Shown here: positions 30,611 to 42,836 of the stretch, piece after piece
How positions within the stretch are numbered: position 1 is the stretch's first letter
How the letters are laid out: each line of letters opens with the position of its first letter
Translations under genes and position numbers: made by a program
NCBI GenBank assembly: GCA_030710605.1
Contig: CP092872.1
Coordinates: 99,086,874 to 99,150,873, forward strand
From: Cordylochernes scorpioides
Taxonomy: Eukaryota; Arthropoda; Arachnida; Pseudoscorpiones; Chernetidae
Reading direction: 5' to 3'
Length of the DNA stretch: 64,000 bases
Notes under the pieces: model-generated
The model's database searches: none
What the model saw: the letters and a program-made list of their open reading frames with translations, nothing else
What the model was told of the DNA's origin: nothing

Positions 30611-31749
30611 TGAATACGGGAGCAAACAATGAATTTACCGGATCAGAATGTTCAAATAATCCGCTAACACAGTATGAAGCAACTGTCGCATGCAATGAGG
30701 TGTGCTAGGTTCACTCAGCTACTTCTGTGCCTGAGCATTTCCAACAGGATACAAACGTACATTGTTTTTTTTTTTTTTTTCGCTTTACAAAATATGTTTT
30801 ACAGGTTTTAAATGTTGTTTAAAGTTTGCTGTGTTCTATTGGCGTGCTTCAACGTATTTGCTACCAACAGTAGGCGCCGATATCTTGGTGCTCAAGCAAC
30901 AAACTCTTATTTTCCCAGAAGCATCTTTTATAGATCGATATAGCTTTCAAATATTCCAACAATTTGTTTTAGAAACCCAATTCCCAGCGGAAAATTAGTG
31001 ACGAGCGTACATTCTTGGTATATTTATTGTTTGTTACTTCTGTTGGTACTGCTGTCTGAATCAATGTTGTGATGAACTAGGATGTGTAAATATACAAAAC
31101 TAAAATGGCAATATATAATTGACGTAAAATAGACAATAAAACATTTCAATCAAAACACACAGTCAAAATATTTCAATAAAATAGCTAATTGACATTTGTT
31201 CACACTCTCGATCTCTCAGTCTGAAACGTCCTTTGTGTTTATTCTTCCTCCTTGATTCCAACCTTTCTACTTCCTTAATTACGAAATTCCTCTTCACACA
31301 TTTTGAATGAAATGTATCAAAGTATTTTCTCCATTCGACAGGATATTCTTTTCTTACTTCATCAAGGTAGTTTTAATACCTCTTTCCCTGTATATCTATT
31401 TTTAAAATTATTATAGAGGTGTATAGCATTATTCAAAACTTTCAATAAATAATCAACAAAAGGTCTCTTTTTATGGTGGCAACCGAGCTTGAACTTTGTG
31501 AAGGTTCTAGATGGTTTGTCAATTAGCTAAGACTTATTAGATTTTATGGACATCATTGTTGGGCGCTGAAATCTTGTCATCGAACTGTATCCTTAAATCT
31601 TGTTTCCATTTGTCTCTATAGAATATTGGTGAGAGCACCGGTTGAAACATCACTATTTGGTCTAGAAGGGAAATATTGGAAGTGATATTACTACTAACAA
31701 ACGATCGTATTTTTAAAACTATATCTATCTATCTATCTATCTATATATA
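30611..31749. other. Intergenic, microsatellite at right end
   Basis: No gene was recognised. A (TCTA)n microsatellite occupies about 31722-31744; it is the outer end of the tail of repeat X copy E, now separated from it by Gypsy-3. Confidence 0.5.
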
Positions 31750-31753
31750 TAGA

Positions 31754-32102
31754 TGATATATTTTGTATATAGTAAACCATGATTCAATTCCATATTGAAC
31801 ACACAATTGTTTTTAATGTACTAGTTTTTGTTTAATCTTTTATTTTTGTCTGAATTGTTTCACAAATTGCCAAATACATTTTTTAAACATGTAAATTCCA
31901 TGTTAAAAAAAGAAAAGCTGAATGATATGTAAATTTACTAAAGTTTTTTTTTTTTTAATAATATAAATTGGACGGCCAGTGGTTGTCCAGTGTGTGTGGC
32001 CTCGCGCTGATTGCATATAATAAAGAAGAAGGAAAAAGGCCTAACGACTGCTTAATTGTCATTTCCAGATATTGAAACTTTGGAAAAATTTACAATACGA
32101 CA
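31754..32102 (+). repeat. Gypsy-3 5' LTR (349 bp)
   Basis: Starts TGATATATTTTG and ends AATACGACA. The sequence that follows, AATAGTCGACAGGATTCGAAC, contains a complement of a tRNA T-arm (GTTCGAATCC), suggesting priming by an internal or altered tRNA end; the exact primer is unclear. Confidence 0.93.
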
Positions 32103-34116
32103 AATAGTCGACAGGATTCGAACTTGTTCGCGGAAACTTTACTTAATTTCAAGGCATGGGAAAGAGGAAGGCACAAGCCCAAAAAATACTTCATTTATTA
32201 ATAAAACTGATCTCAAAGAAAATTCGAATATGGAATATTGCCCCAAAGATTTGATACCAAGCTTTAACCCTGAAGAAGGGCTTAAATACTCACAATGGCT
32301 GAAGGTTTTCAACCAACAGATCAAGCTCCGGAATATCAAACAAGAAGATGCTATTTTCATAATACCCACTCTTTTTAAGGGCAATGCTCTTGAGATTTAT
32401 GCCACAATTTGTGACGAAATTGACACCTTGGAAGATTTACATTCTAGGATGATGACCTTCTTCCCAGAGTTTGAACGCGGGCTACATAAAAAGTTCTGGC
32501 AACTAACTAAGCAAGAGACGCAATCAGTTCGTGGTTATTATTTTGAAAAGGTAAAAATTGGCACACAACTACACATGCCAAAGGATTTAGTCTTGGAATC
32601 TCTTACATCTGGTGCCGGCCCACTCGAGAAGTTTCTGATTGCTTCCTCGCCACATTCCTTAGAGGACTGGCTTCGTATTGCCGAATCATTGGAGCACACA
32701 ACTCAACAAAGAGACGGAAGATGGAATAACGGACGGAGGAACAACTTTGCTGGAGGAAATCGCCCCAACATGGCCTCGCGGTGGAGATCTATCACGCCGC
32801 AGCATGGAGATGTCAACGCCGGCCAACTCCACGAACCTGGCCATCCTGGGACTTCATCCATCGGCCTACAAAGTGCGTCGAACCCCGGTAATCAAGGCCA
32901 AGTGGGATGTTGACGGTGCCCGGGGATCAGAGCGGATGTGGGGACAGCAGACTCATGGTTCCTGGGTATGTTTATGATTCTTTTTGATTCAGGTAGTGAG
33001 ATTAATATTTTACCTACTCATTTTTTGCCCAAGAATTTTTCAAATAACATAAATATTTCTAGTTACGATAAAATAAGTACTGTATCTAATAATGTTAACA
33101 TAAAAAGCCAGATTTGTTTGAATATAAAAATTGGAATTATAACTAAAAATATTTTGTTTTATATTATTGATAATCCTAATTTGAACTTTTTGATAATTTC
33201 CACAAAGTACCTAAAATATTTTAAACACTAAAGATTGATTTTGATAAAAATGTTATTATACAAAATGATGGTGTTTTATCTAATTTTGATTATACTTTTT
33301 CTAAAGAAGAACTTGATGCCTTACAATATGATAATTCTAAAAATTATTTAAGTCTTGTTAGATCTGCTTAATATTGCAACAAACATAATTATTGTTTAAG
33401 ACTATCAGGGAAATGTAATCGTATAAAAAATGTACATGCCATAGATATAACTATAAATCAATCTAACATATATTTTCCTTCTTGTTTTAAATCGAGACCT
33501 ATTTATCAACCAAACTTCCGACCTTTGCCTTTACCAAACTCAGAAGATAGTTATATACATAATGACGTAAGACTTGGAAATAATTTCCATGTTTTGATGA
33601 ATGACTATGATGATATTTTTGGTGAAAATAAGTATAATGTTAGACCTTTAAAGGTAGATCCCCCGAGATTAACACTCAGAGATAAGACTCCTGTTTGTCT
33701 CAGACCTTATAGACATAATCTAAAGGATAACGGAACAATTAAAGAACAAATTAGTCAGTTGTTGAAATATGGCATAATTAAGCCTGCTTCATCACCATAC
33801 AGTTCGCCAGTAACCCTAGCCCGTAAAAAAGGAGAAAGTGATAAGACTAGACTATGTATTTTGACTTTAGAAAATTAAATTCAAAATTAATAGGTGACAG
33901 TTTTCCAATTCCGTTAATTGAAAATATCATCCAGAAGGTTCAAGGGTCGAAAGTATTCTCATGTCTTGACATTTTAAGTGCATACTGGACTGTTTCCTTG
34001 CATGAAAAGGATCAATACATGACATGTTTTACCACCACAGAAGGTTCCTATCAATGGTGTAGACTACCATTTGGTCTACGTACAGCTCCCGCCATCTTTA
34101 ATAGGATACTTAGTTC
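32056..34116 (+). pseudogene. Gypsy-3 gag-protease-RT, 5' half, frameshifted
   Basis: The gag frame is open to 32913; gag proper probably starts at a Met near 32230. The protease lies in the next frame, with LFDSGSEINILP near 32985. The early RT follows in pieces: 33525-33878 with VCLRPYRHNLKDN, then, after a shift near 33865, DFRKLNSKL and LPFGLRTAP up to 34116. There the Copia element interrupts the codons of FNRILSS. The gag to protease shift could be programmed; those in RT are lesions. Confidence 0.85.
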
Positions 34117-34380
34117 TGTTGGGCTATTAGTTGAAGCTGGACTAGATGATGTAATAGTATAAGGAAGTAGTCAATTAACCCACTACATCTGCCGATTGAA
34201 GTGGATATATATGAAGCACATGGAGGCGACGTGAACAAGAAGAAAGTTATCTTTATTATGTTATCTAAAAGGGGGAGGGGGGATGGACTGCCCGCTGGGC
34301 AGCTCGGTGATTGGCTGGCCGTGACGTAGTGGTGACGTAGGTCCTCTCAGGCGGAAGTGGGCATATTCAACATGCCTTCA
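34117..34380 (-). repeat. Copia 3' LTR (264 bp)
   Basis: Identical by eye to 38348-38611. It begins TGAAGGCATG and ends CCCAACA on the minus strand. Confidence 0.95.
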
Positions 34381-37300
34381 TTCCCCCACTTTGGATATGT
34401 CGGGTAGTATGCCAGTATCCAGACAATTCATAGCTGCACAAGCATTCTGATGTGCAGTCCTTTTGAGGCCCTTGGTGAAGATGTCGGCCAGGTTGTCGTT
34501 GGTAGAGATGTAATTCACATGGATGTCTCCACTGTTGACCTTTTCTCTTATATAATGATACCGTATGTCAATGTGCTTCGACCTATTGTTTTCTATGTTG
34601 TTTTTAGAAAACTCGATGGCAGCTCTATTATCACAGAATATTGTTATTGGGCGTGAGGCGTTAGTCAGGCATTTCAAATTCTCTAATATTTGTGCTATCC
34701 ACAATATTTCCTTAGTGGTCTGGGCGAGAGCAATGTACTCAGACTCCATTGTAGATAATGACACGCAATTTTGCTTTTTAGATCTCCATGACACTAAACA
34801 ACCATTAATAGTAACAGCTGACCCGCTAGTTGATCGTCTATCATCTATGTCATTAGCCCAATCTGAGTCGCTAAATGCTAGTATATCATCAGACCCTCTT
34901 TTATAGATGAGTGAAACATTCTTAGTAGCTTGAAGATATCTTAGTATATGTTTAGCAGCTTGCCAGTGTCGTTCGCCTGGGTTACTACAGAATTGTGCTA
35001 ATTTAGTTACGGCAAACGTCATATCAGGTCTCGATGAGTTTGCAAGATATAGCAGAGACCCTATAAGTTCTCTGTAAGGGACGTGTTTTATCTCATCCTT
35101 TTCCTTATTAGTTGTTGGACAGTCTTTCTTTGTAATCGGGATGGAGTTATCTAATGGAGTAGAAACGCCCCTACATTCCATCATATTAAATCGTTCGAGG
35201 ATCGACATGGTGTATTTTCCTTGTGAGAGGATTATTGTGTTTTCATCTGGATAACTTATTTCTACACCTAAGAAATATTTGATGGGTCCTAAGTTCTTTA
35301 TCTTAAATTTTTCTCTAATCTTTTCCTCAATATTTGTCAGAATGTCCTCGCTTTCCGCGAACAAAGCTAGATCGTCGACATATACTGCGATAACCGCCTT
35401 ATCTTCAAAAGTGTATAAACAATTACAGGCGGCTAAACGACGAAATCCAATATCTTCAAGAGCTTTATCTAGTGTGCAGTACCATTCGAGACCGGACTGA
35501 CGTAAACCATATATTGGACGGTTTAGTTTAAGAACTTTGCCCTCACATTTCTCGTCGTTAGATCCATCTGGTGGGCTCATATAGATTTCTTCATTCAGTT
35601 CGCCGTACAGATATGCATTGTCGACGTCGAGGTGTCGATTGTACCAATTTTTATTTATCGTCAATGCAAAGATCATTCTGATGACCGAAAAATTTATTAC
35701 TGGCGAATATGTCTCAAAAAAAGTCAACGTTTCGTTTTTGAGAAAAACCTCTCGCAACTAGTCGCGCTTTAAATCTTTCAACGTCCCCTTTTGAGTTAGT
35801 CTTTATTTTAAATACCCATCTACTGCTAATTGGGCGCTTGCCAAGTGGTAGGTCGGACAACGTCCATGTATTTCTATCCTCAAGACTTCTCAATTCATCC
35901 TTCATGGCCCTTCTCCAGTACGGTGCCTCTTTGCTGTTTATGGCTTGTTCGAAAGTTGTGGGTTCGATGATATCTAGGAAATGCAGTTCTGCTTTTGGCT
36001 TTCCAGCACGTCCATAAGGGTTTCGTACAATTCTTTTAGGCCTAGTTTGAACAATGTCGTCGTTGTTTACCCCCACTAAATCCTGATCACTCGTATCATC
36101 ATTACGTTCTCTTTCCGCTTCAGGTTTTAGATCTATATCTCCTTCAAGCTGGTTATCGGGTTCTATCCAAATATGGTTGTATCTTTCAGGTTCATCCTCA
36201 ACCTTAGTCCACTTCAGTCCTATCTTGGATTCGTCAAATTTGACATGCTTCGTTTGGATTACGTGTTGAGTTTCTGGACACCAAAGACGATAGCCTTTAG
36301 TCTGGGAAGAATAACCAACAAGAATGCACCTATTTGCTCGATTGTCCAGTTTCTTTCGCCTTTCTGTGGGGATATGGCTATATGCTAAGCACCCGAAAGC
36401 TTTTAAGTGGCGAACACTCGGTTTTCTTGATGACCAAAGTTCATCGGGTACTTTATCTCCTAGAGCGCTATTGTAGCACTTGTTTCTTATATAAGCTGCA
36501 GTGTTAACTGCGTCTGCCCAGAATCTCTGAGGGAGTTCGGCGCTATGTAAACAAGATCGGGTTATGTCCAACAACACTCGATTAGCCCTTTCTGCAACGC
36601 CGTTCATAGGTGGCGAGTATGTGTTCGTTAGCTCGTGTTTGATGCCAAGTTGCTCTAGCCTAGTTTTAAATTCATGGTTGCAATATTCGAGTCCATTGTC
36701 GGATCTTAGCACTTTTAGCTTATGTCCGGTTTCTCTCTCAGCCCTAGCGAGATACGAGTCGAAGTGTTTCAGCACTTCGTTTTTATGTTTAAGGCAAAAC
36801 AGGGTTATCTTTCTAGAATAATCATCAATGAATGTTAGAAAATATGCGCTTCCTCCAATAGATCTAACAGGCATTGGACCACAAATATCAGTGTGAACTA
36901 ATTCTAAAGGCCTTTTAGATCTTATATTCCTAATGGGTTTGTGTGGCTCTTTCGTGGACTTTGCTACACAACAATCATCACACAGACTTCGATCCATCGA
37001 GGAGATCTCTAACCCCTTAACTAATTCCCCCTTTGCCATTCTCTCAATTGCGTCATTGTTTACATGACAGAACCTCTGATGCCATAGTTCTAATGTTTGT
37101 TTTTGTGAACTCTTTTGACTGTTAAACAACTCAGCGTTTGGTAAAATGACTCTACCCTTCATGACATATAATCCATTTTCATCATGTGCTATTGCAACAA
37201 TTCGGTTCTCCGAATCGAAAACTTGAGCTCTTCTGTTCGCAAAATTAACTATTTTGCCCTTATTTTCCATGCTCGAGACTGACAATAGGTTTCGTCGCAC

Positions 37301-38305
37301 ATTAGGGACATACAGCACATTACATAGTTTTAGGTCAACGTGGTGCTTACCCACATAGGCCTTGAACTTGATGTCGCCGCATCCTTCCGCTCGTGTAGTC
37401 CCGCTCGCTGTTAGGATCGGATCCGACGTTATTCCTTGGAAGTTGGTGAACCACTCCCTTTTGTTACACACGTGGTGAGTCGCGCCGCTGTCGATCACCC
37501 AAGAGTTGTCAGGGATGGCGCAGGATAGGTCTGTTAGCATTTCGCTTCCCGCTATCTCGTGAGTGCTACATCTCGGTGGTTGGAAATTTGGAGCTGGAGT
37601 TTTAGCCTTTCCTCTGCATGATCTCGCGATATGTCCTTCCTTGCCGCACTTGTAGCAGGTGAAATTTTTCTTCTTCTTGTCTTCCTTCCTGGTCGTTGTC
37701 CCGAACTGCAAAGCTTCATTTGTGTTATACACACGTCGGGCCATCCGTCTCTCGTATTCTGCTAGCAGCACATGTTTCACCTTGCTAGAGGTGAATTCCT
37801 TGTCTTCTACGTTGCTGAAGGTCATGATGATTCCGTCGTATGACTCCGGTAGGCCAGCAAGCATTGAATAGGCGAGGTCTTGATCCTGCATTTCTGCGCC
37901 TGCCTCTCTTAAGTGATCCGAACAGATCTTCAGTCTCCCCAAATAGTTCGTCATCGTCTCTTGTTCTTCGAATCTTATGGAGATGAACTGCTTCTTCAGT
38001 TGGAGGATTCTTGACCTTGACTTGGGTTCGTATACTTGTTCCAAGGTATCCCATGCTTCTCGTGCAGTGGTACAGTCCATTATATGAATCTGTTGGCTCG
38101 GTGAGATCGTCAGTGCTATCATAGCCAACGCCTTTTCTTGCTTCATGTTGAAGATTGTTCTTGAGGCTTCTTCATCGGGTGTTGGCTCCGTAACATACTT
38201 CCAGAGTTCTCTTTCGATTAGCATCATCTTCGTATTATACTTCCAGCTTCTGTAGTTCTGATCATTGAGTTTCTCGAGGGGCGTGTTGATCAGCGTCGAG
38301 GTCAT
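34378..38305 (-). pseudogene. Copia gag-pol polyprotein, one frameshift
   Basis: Frame 1 (38305-35714) holds a UBN2-type gag, the zinc knuckle CYKCGKEGHIARSC, protease with VIDSGATHH, the GAG-pre-integrase finger, and integrase with HTDICGPM, LRSDNGLEY and NGVAERAN. It ends at the start of RT. Frame 2 (35757-34378) carries the rest of RT with YVDDLALF, then RNase H with FSDSDWA and SEYIAL. The two are separated by one extra base in a run of seven T (minus strand) near 35717-35723; one T fewer would join them (RNVDFF-ETYSP). Everything else looks intact, so this is either a very recent mutation or a sequencing error. Confidence 0.93.
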
Positions 38306-38330
38306 CTTGCACGTGGTGTCTCGAATTAAC

Positions 38331-38347
38331 CACGCTCTGCTACCAGA
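38331..38347 (-). promoter_or_regulatory. Copia primer-binding site, initiator-Met type
   Basis: On the minus strand TCTGGTAGCAGAGC follows the LTR end CCCAACA. TGGTAGCAGAGC is the complement of the 3' end of eukaryotic initiator tRNA-Met, a common Copia primer. Confidence 0.8.
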
Positions 38348-38611
38348 TGTTGGGCTATTAGTTGAAGCTGGACTAGATGATGTAATAGTATAAGGAAGTA
38401 GTCAATTAACCCACTACATCTGCCGATTGAAGTGGATATATATGAAGCACATGGAGGCGACGTGAACAAGAAGAAAGTTATCTTTATTATGTTATCTAAA
38501 AGGGGGAGGGGGGATGGACTGCCCGCTGGGCAGCTCGGTGATTGGCTGGCCGTGACGTAGTGGTGACGTAGGTCCTCTCAGGCGGAAGTGGGCATATTCA
38601 ACATGCCTTCA
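38348..38611 (-). repeat. Copia 5' LTR (264 bp)
   Basis: Identical by eye to 34117-34380. It includes a GC-richer stretch with TGACGTAGTGGTGACGTAGG, two CRE/AP1-like TGACGTA words. Confidence 0.95.
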
Positions 38612-38616
38612 AGTTC

Positions 38617-40678
38617 AATATTACAAAAATATGACCTTAAAAATGTAATTTCTTATTTTGATGATATATTGGTTTTTTCAAACGATACGCAATCCCATTT
38701 GGAACATCTTAAGGAAATATTTGAAATTCTACAAAAAGAGGGTATCCAACTTAGGAAGGAAAAGTGTTTATTTTTTATGAAAAAGATAAATTATTTAGGT
38801 TATGAAATTTTTGGAGACCAAATGTCTCCCTCAGGCATTAATGTTGATATAATTAAATCATTGCCACCTCCTCGTAATGTTAGGTGCTTAAGATCATTTT
38901 TAGGAAGCGTTACACACATTATGCTAAGTTTATAAATCATTTTAATAAATTAAGAGCTCCCTTAAATAATCTTTTGAAAAAAGATATAAAATTTACATGG
39001 ACTGACGAATGCCAAAAAAGTTTTGAGGCTCTTAAAGAAGCATTAGTTTCGAAACCAATCCTCCAAATTTATAATCCGTTATTACTACGCATATCTTTTG
39101 TGATGCTAGTACTGCAGGTATAGGAGGCGTGCTCAAACAGGAGTATCCTGATGGCACAATGAAACCCATAGCGTTTTATAGTAGGGCCTTAAGGGGGGCA
39201 GAATCCAAATATACCATCACAGAGCTGGAATTATTAGCAATAATAGAAACGTGCAAGAGATACCATCCCTACATTTCAGGTCAGCGGGTAATAGTTCACA
39301 CTGATCATAAAGCATTAATTTGGTTAAATAATTTCAAACATACAAATGGTAGACTATTTCGATGGTCATTAAGATTATCAGAATATGATTTAGAATTCAA
39401 ATATAATAAAGGATGTGAGAATTATGAAGCTGACATGTTGTCCCGCTTACCATATTCTTGCTTCCTATCCATACAAGACTTAAAAGAAGGACAAGAATCC
39501 TTAGCTAAGCCTTCATCTAAATTATATTTCAATAAAGACAATATCACTTATATTCGATTAAAAAATAAAGATAGAATAGTAGTACCACCATCCTTACAAC
39601 AAGAATTGATAATTAAGGCCCATGAAAGTTTAGGACACCCAGGTATTAGTGCAATGGCTAGGGTAATATCAACACAATATTATTTTAAAGGTATGATAGG
39701 TAAAATAAAAAATTATATTTTGAAATGCAAAACATGTCAATCTGTAAAGAAGCCGACTACACCTTCATATGGACTCATGGGTACTTTACCGCTGGCTGAG
39801 AAACCATTTGATGTAGTTGCTCTTGATAGTATTTTAGGCTTAGGAGAATATAATAGTACAAAAAATTGCCTTCATGTAGTAGTTGATCATCACTCTATAT
39901 ACATTTGGGCTTTTCCTTCTAAAAGTACCTCGATAGCAACGTATATAAATATTATAAATCAATTATTAAGTATAGGTAAGCCAAAGATTATTGTTACCGA
40001 CAGACATCCCTCATTTGTCTCCAAAAGATTCAATAAATTCATACAGGAAAAAGGCATAAAACACGTTATGACATCCCCTTCTCATCCACAATGTAATGGG
40101 CTGATAGAAAGGGCTAATGCCACTATCATTTCGAAGTTAAGACTCCACCATCAACAAAATCCCAGAATTCCATGGCACAAGCTATTACAAAAAGCATTAG
40201 AAGAATATAGGAATACTCCCCTTCAATAACTACAATTCCTCCCGTTTATTTACTTTTCGGCATTGATCCATTTTATACCAGTGACCTAACAATAGCCTAT
40301 CCCCCCATAGAAGAAGCTAGGAAAACCGCCAATGATAATACAAAAAAACTACATCTTAAATTAGTCAAAAGATATAATGAATCCCATAAAACGCCCAATT
40401 TAAAAATAGGAGATAAGGTACTGTATAAGATCCCTTACCAATCAGGCCAAGGTAAACTTATGCCAGCTTTTTACCCAGAACCTTATACGATAATTGCCAT
40501 ACCTTCCCCCCAAACAATAGAAATAGATAAGCCATGTCAACCCGAAAATAAACGTACAACAATAATTAATATTTCTAAAATAAGACTCTGGGAACCAGTA
40601 TTTGAAGATACCGAGGAAAACCTAAAAACAATTTTTCCATTTCAAGAAGAGGACCTGGAACAATGCTTGGGCACTTAG
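38617..40678 (+). pseudogene. Gypsy-3 RT-RNase H-integrase, 3' half, frameshifted
   Basis: Resumes at ILQKYDLKN with the RT motif YFDDILVFS. After shifts near 38910 and 39090 come RNase H (FCDASTAGIGG, TDHKALIW) and integrase in 39129-40229: the HHCC finger HESLGHPGIS ... CKTCQSVK, then ALDSI (Asp), TDRHPSF (Asp; usually TDNG) and NGLIERANAT (Glu). Another shift near 40220 displaces the C-terminal part, which ends at 40678. No env is visible. The shifts are single- or two-base indels, several next to short runs. Confidence 0.88.
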
Positions 40679-41090
40679 CTTAACAGGCAAGTTTTTCCAC
40701 TACTAACCCTAAATTTTGCATACTTCCATTCAGCAATAAAAGTTGCTATTGAATGGGATTATACCTATGTGTATGGGGGTATGTAAACATGTAGTGCTTG
40801 ATATTCAGAAATTTTTTCCCCAGTTGTCTGCATTATGTTAGTTAAGTTTTTGGGCACCTTTTCTGTGATCCCAACTAACAGAACTTTGGTCATCCTAACA
40901 CATCTAACATCTTTTCTTGTATATAAAATTATTGTATGTATAGTATTTTTTCTCTTTTTCTTTGTTGTTCAAAATATATCTTGTCCTTTACCGTCCTTCC
41001 CCTCCCAGCCACCATTGTAAAAAAAAAAAAAAAAAGAAGGGAATTTTTTTTTTTGTTGTATTATTTTTTTTTTCTCTTCGTGGGGGGTAG
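40679..41090 (+). other. Gypsy-3 3' untranslated region
   Basis: Between the end of integrase and the 3' LTR; it contains A and T homopolymer runs near 41018-41070 and the polypurine tract. No coding region. Confidence 0.6.
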
Positions 41091-41440
41091 TGATATATTT
41101 TGTATATAGTAAACCATGATTCAATTCCATATTGAACACACAATTGTTTTTAATGTACTAGTTTTTGTTTAATCTTTTATTTTTGTCTGAATTGTTTCAC
41201 AAATTGCCAAATACATTTTTTAAACATGTAAATTCCATGTTAAAAAAAGAAAAGCTGAATGATATGTAAATTTACTAAAGTTTTTTTTTTTTTTAATAAT
41301 ATAAATTGGACGGCCAGTGGTTGTCCAGTGTGTGTGGCCTCGCGCTGATTGCATATAATAAAGAAGAAGGAAAAAGGCCTAACGACTGCTTAATTGTCAT
41401 TTCCAGATATTGAAACTTTGGAAAAATTTACAATACGACA
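41091..41440 (+). repeat. Gypsy-3 3' LTR (350 bp)
   Basis: Matches 31754-32102 except for one T in a T run. It is followed by TAGA and the (TA)n tail of repeat X copy E. Confidence 0.93.
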
Positions 41441-41441
41441 T

Positions 41442-41444
<3 letters not shown>

Positions 41445-41501
<57 letters not shown>

Positions 41502-42148
41502 GAATGTCTGTCTGTTTGTCTGTACTCTATAGATTCAAAAACCATACATCTAATCGCCGTGAAATTTTGGGATATTATTAGGTATATCACCGGGAAGGTT
41601 TTTGAAAAATAATTTCATGAATATCTTGAATATCCTTAGAGTTATTTGCAGATTTGTAGATTTAACTCGCAAGCAGCGCCCCCATTGTGACGATGATAAC
41701 AAGTTTTCTTATCACTAAGTTTGTTATCTTAAATATTATTTATCAAAAGTAAGATTATCTCAGGATGACACGGCAATTTATTTGAGACAAGAATAATGAT
41801 ACAATTCCAAGGCGAAGATACTATTCCTTTAACTTCCAATTACCGAGGGAACCAATTAATATTGATTTTATTCAACTTATCGAGTATTTTTCAAGGGACC
41901 GGGAAAAAATGTTCACTAGATAAAACTATGATTTTATAATGTAGAAAATTAGGAAAGACAAAATTCAGGATGACACGGTACACAGGGACCGGGAAAAAAT
42001 GTTCACTTTATCGAGAGATTCAAATTTACGAGTTTCAAATTATCAAAATTTATCTTTTTTTTAATATATAAGTTTTTAGAGAATTGTTTTAACAAATGTT
42101 CGTTAGACAAACCTTTACTCGGGTAAAACCTCGGGCGAAGCCGGGTAT
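41445..42148 (-). repeat. Repeat X copy E (minus strand)
   Basis: Read on the minus strand it has the CCCGGCTTCGCCCGAGG head near 42148-42110, the TTTTTCCCGGTCCCTG block twice, GGGGGCGCTGCTTGCGAG near 41670, and the CAGACAGACATTC tail running into a long (TA)n tract (41441-41500). Gypsy-3 is inserted in this tail. Confidence 0.82.
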
Positions 42149-42836
42149 ATATATAGATAGATATATATAAATGAATGTATGTGTGTGTGTCCTTTATGCC
42201 TGACCAAACCACTCATTGGAACTCCATGAAACTTTGGGAAGTTATTTAGTATAGTACTGGGAAGGTTTCTGAAAAATAATTTCTTGAAGATCTTGAATAT
42301 CCTTAGAGTTATTTGAAGATTTGTAGATTTAACTCGCAAGCAGCGCCCCCATTGCGACGATGATAACAAGTTTTTTATCTATAAGTTTTATTATCACAAA
42401 GTTTATTATCTTAAAGATTATTTGTCAAAAGTAAGATTATCTAAGGATGACACGGCAATTTATTTGAGACAAGAATAATGATACAATTCCAAGGCAAAGA
42501 TACTATTCCTTTAACTTCCAATTACCGGGGGAACCAATTAATATTGATTTTATTCAACTTATCGAGTATTTTTCAAGGGACCGGGAAAAAATGTTCACTA
42601 GATAAAACGATGATTTTGTAATGTAGAAAATTAGGAAACACAAAATTCAGGATGACACGGCGCACAGGGACCGGGAAAAAATGTTCACTTTATCGAGAGA
42701 TTCAAATTTACGAGTTTCAAATTATCAAAATATATATATTTTTTTTATAAGTTTATAGAGAATTATTTTAACAAATGTTCGTTAGACAAACCTTTACTCG
42801 GGTAAAACCCGGGCGAAGCCGGGTACATCCGCTAGT
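42149..42836 (-). repeat. Repeat X copy F (minus strand)
   Basis: A second copy head-to-tail with copy E. Its head ends ACTAGCGGATGTACCCGG at 42836. Its tail differs from the other copies, with a GTCAGGCATAAAGGAC variant and a (GT)n and TAGATA microsatellite at the junction with copy E. Confidence 0.82.

Larger units (their letters stand above)
34112..38616 (-). mobile_element. Copia LTR retrotransposon inside Gypsy-3
   Basis: The element is 34117-38611 on the minus strand, with the 5-bp duplication AGTTC at 34112-34116 and 38612-38616. The LTRs are 264 bp (34117-34380, 38348-38611), TGAAGGCATG ... CCCAACA in element orientation, and identical by eye. The polypurine tract AGTGGGGGAA adjoins the 3' LTR. 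Removing the element and one AGTTC restores the RT codons of Gypsy-3 across the junction (NRILSS-ILQKYD). So Copia arrived after Gypsy-3. Confidence 0.96.
31750..41444 (+). mobile_element. Gypsy-3 LTR retrotransposon, interrupted by Copia
   Basis: The LTRs are 31754-32102 and 41091-41440, flanked by TAGA on both sides (31750-31753, 41441-41444). Without the Copia insert the element is about 5.2 kb. The coding region is in plus orientation (gag, protease, RT, RNase H, integrase) with several frameshifts. The two LTRs differ by eye only in the length of one T run (13 against 14), which implies recent insertion. A polypurine stretch, GGGGGGTAG, precedes the 3' LTR. Confidence 0.92.

Noticed and set aside
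32101-32140. Possible tRNA because of GGATTCGAAC
   Set aside because: The rest of the cloverleaf is absent. The word lies directly after the Gypsy-3 LTR, so it is better explained as part of a tRNA-complementary primer region.
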